Source of the DNA: Methylibium rhizosphaerae
Lineage (GTDB): Bacteria > Pseudomonadota > Gammaproteobacteria > Burkholderiales > Burkholderiaceae_C
DNA length: 64,000 bases
Assembly (NCBI RefSeq): GCF_006386545.1
Contig: NZ_SWAR01000023.1
Location: forward strand, 1-64,000
Reading direction: 5' to 3'
Shown here: one piece after another, positions 58,749-64,000 of the stretch
Position numbering within the stretch: the stretch's first letter is position 1
Layout of the letters: every line of letters starts with the position of its first letter
Program-made: the position numbers and the translations under genes
The notes under the pieces: model-generated
Databases searched by the model: none
The model's input: the letters and a program-made list of their open reading frames with translations, nothing else
What the model was told of the DNA's origin: nothing

Positions 58749-59596
58749 AGCCGGCAGCCGTCATGAACGCGCTCACCGTCGACGTGGAGGACTACTTCCA
58801 GGTCTCCGCGCTGGCGCCGGTGATCGACCGCGCTTCATGGGACTCGCGGCCCTGCCGTGTCGAACGCAACGTGCAGCGGCTTCTCGCGCTGTTCGAACGC
58901 CGGGGCGCCCGCGCCACCTTCTTCACGCTGGGCTGGATCGCCGAGCGCTACCCGCAGCTCGTGCGCGACATCGTGGCCGGCGGCCACGAACTCGCCAGCC
59001 ACGGCTACGGCCACCTGCGCGCCAGCGACCAGAGCCGCGACGAATTCCTGGACGACATCCGGCGCGCCAAGTCGCTGCTCGAAGACATCGCCGGCCAGCC
59101 GGTGCTCGGCTACCGGGCGCCGAGCTTTTCCATCGGCTACGGCAACCCCTGGGCCTTCGACGTGCTGCAGGAGGCGGGCTACCGCTACAGCTCCAGCGTC
59201 TACCCGGTGCAGCACGACCACTACGGCATGCCGGACGCGCCTCGCTTTGCATACAGCGCCCGGCCCGGCCTCACCGAGGTGCCGGTCACCACGACGCGGC
59301 TGCTCGGCCGCAACCTGCCGGCCGGCGGCGGCGGCTACTTCCGCCTCGCGCCCTACGAGCTCAGCCGCTGGGCGATCCAGCGCGTCAACCGCATCGACCG
59401 GCGCCCGGCAATCTTCTACATGCACCCGTGGGAGATCGACCCCGAGCAGCCGCGCGTGCCCGGCACCAGCCTCAAGACGCGCTTTCGCCACTACGTCAAC
59501 CTGCACAAGACCGAAGCCCGCCTCGACCGCCTGCTCGGCGACTTTTCCTGGGGCCGCATGGACGAGGTCTTCAACCTGAAGCACAACGCCTCGTGA
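58745..59596 (+). CDS. XrtA-type polysaccharide deacetylase
   Basis: The 283-residue NodB-fold enzyme removes N-acetyl groups from the polysaccharide. It has the metal Asp in LTVDVEDYFQVS (D13 region), the His motif HELASHGYGH near residue 80, GYRAPSFSIG near residue 120, and the C-terminal FYMHPWEIDPEQPR. There is no signal peptide, as usual for this XrtA group (TIGR03006-like). It overlaps wecB by 4 bp and FemAB by 4 bp (GTGA), so the three are translationally coupled. Confidence 0.93.
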   Translation: MKPAAVMNALTVDVEDYFQVSALAPVIDRASWDSRPCRVERNVQRLLALFERRGARATFFTLGWIAERYPQLVRDIVAGGHELASHGYGHLRASDQSRDEFLDDIRRAKSLLEDIAGQPVLGYRAPSFSIGYGNPWAFDVLQEAGYRYSSSVYPVQHDHYGMPDAPRFAYSARPGLTEVPVTTTRLLGRNLPAGGGGYFRLAPYELSRWAIQRVNRIDRRPAIFYMHPWEIDPEQPRVPGTSLKTRFRHYVNLHKTEARLDRLLGDFSWGRMDEVFNLKHNAS

Positions 59597-60657
59597 ACCT
59601 CGTGGACCTGCCTTCTTCCGCCACCGCCGGCCTCTCCGTGCGGCCCTACCGCGACGGCGACCGCGAACGCTGGGAGCGTTTCGTCTACGCCTGCCCGCAG
59701 GCCACGTTCTTCCACCGCATCGGCTGGCGCGACGTCTACGAAGACGTGTTCCGCCACCGCACGCACTACCTGCTGGCCGAACGCGGCCAGCAGATCGTCG
59801 GTGTGCTGCCGCTGGTGCAGTTGAAGAGCCTGCTGTTCGGGCATTCGCTGGTGTCGCTGCCCTTTGCCGTGTACGGCGGCGCCGCAGCCACCGAAGAAGC
59901 AGCGACCAAGGCGCTGCACCAGGCAGCGGTGGAACTCGGCCGCGAGCTGGGCGTGTCGCACCTGGAGCTGCGCAACCGCGAGGCGGCCGAACCCGAATGG
60001 CCGCGGCAGGACCTGTACGTCACCTTCCGCAAGGAACTGCTGCCTGAAGTGGAGGCCAACATGCTGGCCATTCCGCGCAAGCAGCGCGCCATGGTGCGCA
60101 AGGGCATCCAGCGCAACCTGCGCAGCGAGATCGACACCAGCACCGACCGCTTCTTCGAGCTGTACGCCGACAACCAGCACCGCCACGGCACGCCGCCGCA
60201 GTCGCGCCGCTATTTCCAGGCGCTGCACCGGGTGTTCGGCGACGACTGCGAGATGCTCACCATCGTGAGCGAGCAGGGCAAGGCGGTGTCTGGCGTGCTG
60301 TCGTTCTATTTCCGCGACGAGGTGCTGCCGTACTACGCGGGCGACCTGACCGACGCGCGCGACCTGGCGGCCAACGACTTCAAGTACTGGGAGCTGATGC
60401 GCCGCGCCTGCGAACGCGGGCTCAAGGTGTTCGATTACGGCCGCTCCAAGCGCGGCACCGGTTCGTTCGACTTCAAGAAGAACTGGGGCTTCGAGCCGGC
60501 GCCGCTGCACTACGAATACAGCCTGTTCACCCGCGACAGCGTGCCCCAGAACAACCCGAACAACCCGAAGTACGCCAAGGCCATCGAAACCTGGCGCAAG
60601 CTGCCGCGCGGCGTGGTCAATGCGATCGGGCCGATGCTGGCGCGGCATCTGGGTTGA
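59593..60657 (+). CDS. FemAB-like XrtA-locus acyltransferase protein
   Basis: The 354-residue protein has two GNAT-like halves of the FemAB type, with VRPYRDGDRERWERFV near the start, a FFHRIGWRDVYEDVF segment, and the C-terminal FDYGRSKRGTGSFDFKKNWG. FemAB proteins add amino acids from aminoacyl-tRNA to peptidoglycan; in XrtA loci (TIGR03019-like) the acceptor may be the polysaccharide or its precursor. The GTG at 59593 overlaps the deacetylase stop, which supports it as the start. Confidence 0.9.
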   Translation: MNLVDLPSSATAGLSVRPYRDGDRERWERFVYACPQATFFHRIGWRDVYEDVFRHRTHYLLAERGQQIVGVLPLVQLKSLLFGHSLVSLPFAVYGGAAATEEAATKALHQAAVELGRELGVSHLELRNREAAEPEWPRQDLYVTFRKELLPEVEANMLAIPRKQRAMVRKGIQRNLRSEIDTSTDRFFELYADNQHRHGTPPQSRRYFQALHRVFGDDCEMLTIVSEQGKAVSGVLSFYFRDEVLPYYAGDLTDARDLAANDFKYWELMRRACERGLKVFDYGRSKRGTGSFDFKKNWGFEPAPLHYEYSLFTRDSVPQNNPNNPKYAKAIETWRKLPRGVVNAIGPMLARHLG

Positions 60658-60661
60658 GGGC

Positions 60662-61846
60662 ATGGGTGCTGACTCGAGGGTGCTGGTGGCCCATGTGCTG
60701 CACCGGTTCGATATCGGCGGCCTCGAAAACGGCGTCGTCAACCTGATCAACCGGCTGCCGGCCAGCCGCTTCAGGCATGCCGTGATCGCGCTCACCGAAG
60801 TCACCGACTTTTCCAGGCGCATCGAGCGCGACGACGTGCAGCTGTTCGCGCTGAACAAGCCGCCGGGGCAGGGCCTGTGGATCGCGCCGCGCATGCGCCG
60901 CCTGCTGCGCGAGCTGCGTCCGGCCATCGTGCACACCCGCAACCTGGCGGCGCTGGAGATGTCGCTGCCGGCGGCCTGGGCAGGTGTTCCCATCCGCGTC
61001 CACGGCGAACACGGCTGGGACAGCACCGACCCCGACGGCAGCAGCCGGAAGTACCGCCTCGTGCGCCGTGCCTACCGGCCTTTCGTGCACCAGTACATCG
61101 CGCTGTCGCGCCACATCGAGCATTACCTGTCACAGCACGTCGGCGTGCCGGGGCCGCGCATCGCGCAGCTGTACAACGGCGTCGACACCCGGCGCTTCCA
61201 CCCCGCAACCGGGGGGCGGGAGCCCATCGCCGCTTCGCCTTTCGAAGGCCAGGGTGACCTTTGGCTGGTGGGCACGGTGGGCCGCCTGTCGGCCATCAAG
61301 GACCAGGTGCTGCTGGCCCGCGCCTTCGTGCGGGCCGTGGCGTCGTCGGCTGAGGCGCGGCGGCGCATGCGCCTCGTGATCGCGGGCGACGGCCCGCTGC
61401 GCGCCCAGGTCGAGCAGGTGCTCTCCGAGGCGGGCATGGCCGGCCTCGCCTGGCTGGCCGGCGCGCGCAACGACGTGCCGCAGGTGCTGCGCGGGCTCGA
61501 CGCCTTCGTGCTGCCGTCCATCTCCGAGGGCATCTCCAACACCATCCTGGAGGCCATGGCGACGGCCTTGCCCATCGTGGCCACCCAGGTGGGGGGGAAT
61601 GTCGAGCTGCTGTCAGACCCCGCGACTGGGCGGCTTGTGCCGGCGCAAGACGTGGATACGATGGCTCGCGCGCTGCTCGACGACTTCGAGCACCCGCAGG
61701 CGGCCCGCGAACGCGGGCAGCGTGCGCGGGCCGATGTCGAGGCGCGCTTCAGCCTGGATGGCATGGTCGCGGCCTACGGCGACGTTTACGAGAGGCTGCT
61801 GGCCCAGGCAGCGGCCCGCGGGGCGATCGAGCCCCGCCACAGCTAG
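60662..61846 (+). CDS. XrtA-locus glycosyltransferase (GT4-like)
   Basis: The 394-residue GT-B enzyme has the N-terminal HVLHRFDIGGLENGVVNLI and the C-domain LWLVGTVGRLSAIKDQ, LVIAGDGPLRAQVEQ and DAFVLPSISEGISNTILEAMA with the E-x7-E nucleotide-sugar motif. It fits the glycosyltransferases of XrtA/PEP-CTERM loci (TIGR03088-like). The sugar donor is not known. It begins 4 bp after FemAB and 17 bp before the asparagine synthase gene. Confidence 0.92.
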   Translation: MGADSRVLVAHVLHRFDIGGLENGVVNLINRLPASRFRHAVIALTEVTDFSRRIERDDVQLFALNKPPGQGLWIAPRMRRLLRELRPAIVHTRNLAALEMSLPAAWAGVPIRVHGEHGWDSTDPDGSSRKYRLVRRAYRPFVHQYIALSRHIEHYLSQHVGVPGPRIAQLYNGVDTRRFHPATGGREPIAASPFEGQGDLWLVGTVGRLSAIKDQVLLARAFVRAVASSAEARRRMRLVIAGDGPLRAQVEQVLSEAGMAGLAWLAGARNDVPQVLRGLDAFVLPSISEGISNTILEAMATALPIVATQVGGNVELLSDPATGRLVPAQDVDTMARALLDDFEHPQAARERGQRARADVEARFSLDGMVAAYGDVYERLLAQAAARGAIEPRHS

Positions 61847-61863
61847 GACGGTCAGAGAAGAAC

Positions 61864-63813
61864 ATGTGCGGCATCGTTGGCATCTGGGATTCACGCGGCA
61901 CGCGCTCCATCGAGCGCGGCCAGCTCGTGCGCATGAACGAGTCGCAGCATCACCGCGGGCCCGATGAAACCGGCACCCACCTCGCGCCCGGCGTGGGGCT
62001 GGGCCACAAGCGGCTGTCGATCATCGACCTGGCCACCGGCCAGCAGCCGCTGTTCAACGAAGACCACTCGGTGGTGATCGTCTTCAACGGCGAGATCTAC
62101 AACTACCAGGAACTCATTCCCGAGCTGCAGGCCTTGGGCCATCAGTTCCGCACGCGCAGCGACACCGAGGTGATCGTGCACGCCTGGGAAGCCTGGGGCG
62201 AGGCCTGCGTGGACCGCCTGCGCGGCATGTTCGCCTTCGCCATCTGGGACGAGAAGAAGCAGACCCTCTTCCTCGCGCGCGACCGGCTCGGCGTGAAGCC
62301 GCTGTTCTACGCCATGCTGCCCGACGGCATGTTCGTGTTCGGCTCCGAACTCAAGGCCCTGCTCGCGCACGGCAACCTGTCGCGCCAGATCGACCCGCGC
62401 TCGGTCGAGGACTACTTCGCGCTGGGCTACGTGCCCGAGCCCCGCACCATCTACACCTCGGCACTGAAGCTGGCGCCGGGCCACACCCTCACGCTGCGCC
62501 GCGGCCAGCCCGCGCAGCCGCCGCGCCGCTACTGGGACGTGCGTTTCACCGGCGACAACCCGATCACCCCCGAAGACGCGCAGGCAGAGCTCGTCGAGCG
62601 CCTGCGCGAGAGCGTGCGCCTGCGCATGATCTCGGAGGTGCCGCTGGGCGCCTTCCTGTCCGGCGGCGTCGATTCGAGCGCGGTGGTGGCCATGATGGCC
62701 GGCCAGTCCGGCGGCCCGGTCAACACCTGCTCGATCTCCTTCGACGACCCCAAGTTCGACGAAACCGCCTTCGCGCAGCAGGTGGCCGACCGCTACCAGA
62801 CGCGCCACTTCGTCGACCGCGTCGAGACCGACGACTTCGACCTCATCGACACGCTGGCCGCGCTGTACGACGAGCCCTATGCCGACAGCTCGGCCATCCC
62901 GACCTACCGGGTGTGCCAGCTGGCGCGCCGGCACGTCACCGTGGCGCTGTCGGGCGACGGCGGCGACGAAAGCTTCGGCGGCTACCGGCGCTACCGCCTG
63001 CATCTGAACGAGGAGCGCATGCGCGCGGCGCTGCCGCTGGGCCTGCGCCGGCCGCTGTTCGGCACCCTGGGCCGCCTGTACCCCAAGGCCGACCGCGCGC
63101 CGCGCTTCCTGCGGGCCAAGTCCACCTTCCAGGCGCTGGCGCGCGACTCGGTCGCGGCCTATTTCCACAGCGTGTCGATCTTCCGCGAGGACATGCGGGC
63201 CATGCTGTTCTCGCCCGAGCTGCGCCGCCAGCTGGGCGGCTACCGTGCGGTCGACGTGTTCCACGATCACGCCTCGCGCGCCGGCACCGACGATCCCTTG
63301 TCGCTGATCCAGTACCTGGACATGCAGACCTACCTGATCGGCGACATCAACACCAAGGTCGACCGCGCCAGCATGGCCCATGCGCTCGAGGTGCGCGAAC
63401 CGCTCATGGACCACAAGCTGGTCGAGTGGGTGGCCGGCTTGTCGTCGCGCGTCAAGATCAGGAGCGGCGAGGGCAAGTGGCTGCTCAAGAAGTCGATGGA
63501 GCCGCACCTGCCCCACGACGTGCTGTACCGCCCCAAGATGGGTTTTGCCGTGCCGCTGGCGCGCTGGTTCCGCGGGCCGCTCCGCCAGCGCGTGCGCACC
63601 GCGCTGCTCGAAGGCCAGCTCGGCCAGACCGGCTTCTTCAACCGCAAGTACCTGGAGCACCTGGTCGACGCGCATGCAGCGGGCCAGCGCGACTACAGCG
63701 CGCCCCTGTGGACGCTGCTCATGTTCGAGGCCTTCCTGCGCGTGGGCGAACCCGCCCGTGCCGCCGTGCCTGCCGCCAGCGCCGCGCCGCAGTCGGCCCT
63801 GGCCGCCGCCTGA
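61864..63813 (+). CDS. Asparagine synthase-like amidotransferase, XrtA type
   Basis: The 649-residue protein has an N-terminal glutaminase with the catalytic Cys2 in MCGIVGIWDS and GPDETGTH, then a synthetase domain with the PPi loop LSGGVDSSAVVAMMA near residue 270 and SGDGGDESFGGYRRYR near 370. In XrtA loci (TIGR03108-like) it is thought to amidate a sugar acid or other precursor rather than make asparagine. A Pro/Ala-rich tail ends the protein. It sits within the glycosyltransferase run. Confidence 0.92.
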   Translation: MCGIVGIWDSRGTRSIERGQLVRMNESQHHRGPDETGTHLAPGVGLGHKRLSIIDLATGQQPLFNEDHSVVIVFNGEIYNYQELIPELQALGHQFRTRSDTEVIVHAWEAWGEACVDRLRGMFAFAIWDEKKQTLFLARDRLGVKPLFYAMLPDGMFVFGSELKALLAHGNLSRQIDPRSVEDYFALGYVPEPRTIYTSALKLAPGHTLTLRRGQPAQPPRRYWDVRFTGDNPITPEDAQAELVERLRESVRLRMISEVPLGAFLSGGVDSSAVVAMMAGQSGGPVNTCSISFDDPKFDETAFAQQVADRYQTRHFVDRVETDDFDLIDTLAALYDEPYADSSAIPTYRVCQLARRHVTVALSGDGGDESFGGYRRYRLHLNEERMRAALPLGLRRPLFGTLGRLYPKADRAPRFLRAKSTFQALARDSVAAYFHSVSIFREDMRAMLFSPELRRQLGGYRAVDVFHDHASRAGTDDPLSLIQYLDMQTYLIGDINTKVDRASMAHALEVREPLMDHKLVEWVAGLSSRVKIRSGEGKWLLKKSMEPHLPHDVLYRPKMGFAVPLARWFRGPLRQRVRTALLEGQLGQTGFFNRKYLEHLVDAHAAGQRDYSAPLWTLLMFEAFLRVGEPARAAVPAASAAPQSALAAA

Positions 63814-63840
63814 GACCGCTCGCACGCACCGCCCGCCAGC

Positions 63841-64000
63841 ATGCGCATCCTGCACGTTCTCGATCATTCCCTGCCGCTGCACAGCGGCTACAGCTTCCGC
63901 ACCGTGTCAATCCTGCGCGAGCAGCGCGCTCTCGGCTGGGACACCCACCACCTCACCACGCCGAGGCACTACGGCGGCTCCGGCGCGCCGGAGGAATCGG
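63841..64000 (+). CDS. Glycosyltransferase, XrtA-associated, N-terminal part only
   Basis: The gene starts at ATG 63841 and is cut by the window edge after 53 codons. The visible part, MRILHVLDHSLPLHSGYSFR and then REQRALGWDTHHLTTPRH, is the N-terminal domain of a GT-B glycosyltransferase. It closely fits the exosortase A-associated family (TIGR04063-like). A clear Shine-Dalgarno is lacking. The gap to the preceding gene is 27 bp. Confidence 0.85.
   Translation, partial: MRILHVLDHSLPLHSGYSFRTVSILREQRALGWDTHHLTTPRHYGGSGAPEES

Overview
The window is GC-rich chromosomal DNA of a betaproteobacterium, most likely Burkholderiales of the Rubrivivax/Leptothrix/Ideonella type. That placement rests on remembered gene order and protein character, not a search. 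Supporting blocks are rhodanese-grxC-secB-gpsA, comF-bioC, an aa3/caa3-type cox cluster, petABC-sspAB, tRNA-Thr-dciA-M23-secA-argJ, ugpBAEC-Q, and DUF3683-HIT-DUF971-ubiE. I see no transposase, integrase, prophage gene, CRISPR array or rRNA, and no obvious frameshifted gene.

Layout. 0.2-4.4 kb: gpmA (minus), then rhodanese, grxC, secB, gpsA and an orphan tricarboxylate-type binding protein. 4.4-8.5 kb (minus): two membrane proteins (DUF4401/GDYXXLXY and DUF2157), trmL and comF. 8.6-9.5 kb: a bioC-like gene with an eroded SAM motif. 9.5-19.2 kb: cytochrome c oxidase structural genes (coxB with a fused cytochrome c, ctaD, ctaE) and assembly factors (ctaG, surf1, ctaA, ctaB, two SCO-like proteins). 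19.3-24.6 kb: rpoH under a near-perfect CIRCE element, pdxA, a DUF1631 protein and mscL. 24.8-28.9 kb: the cytochrome bc1 operon petABC, a terminator, then sspAB. 29.0-34.9 kb: tRNA-Thr(UGU), dciA, an M23 peptidase, secA and argJ. 34.9-38.3 kb: a REC-GAF-histidine kinase and an MFS exporter. 38.3-43.6 kb (minus): the glycerol-3-phosphate uptake operon ugpBAEC plus ugpQ, interrupted by repeats. 43.8-49.3 kb: a 1303-residue FAD/Fe-S oxidoreductase, HIT, DUF971 and ubiE. 49.5-64.0 kb: a long exopolysaccharide locus of the exosortase A (XrtA)/PEP-CTERM type, running off the right edge.

How the genes work together. The bc1 complex and the cytochrome oxidase form one aerobic respiratory chain; ubiE supplies quinone and ctaA/ctaB supply heme A. 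The EPS locus holds an initiating sugar-phosphate transferase, sugar-nucleotide enzymes (ManC, WecB), glycosyltransferases, modification enzymes (deacetylase, FemAB-like, asparagine synthase-like) and an export path (OPX lipoprotein, Wzz-like co-polymerase, tyrosine kinase, outer-membrane barrel). The exosortase, polymerase/flippase and PEP-CTERM substrates are not in the window.

The most noteworthy signals outside the genes are the CIRCE operator at rpoH, an FNR-like dyad in the cox leader, a family of hairpin-rich intergenic repeats (three sites), two different repeat elements packed between ugpA and ugpE, and an exact TAGAATCGCG motif at three loci.
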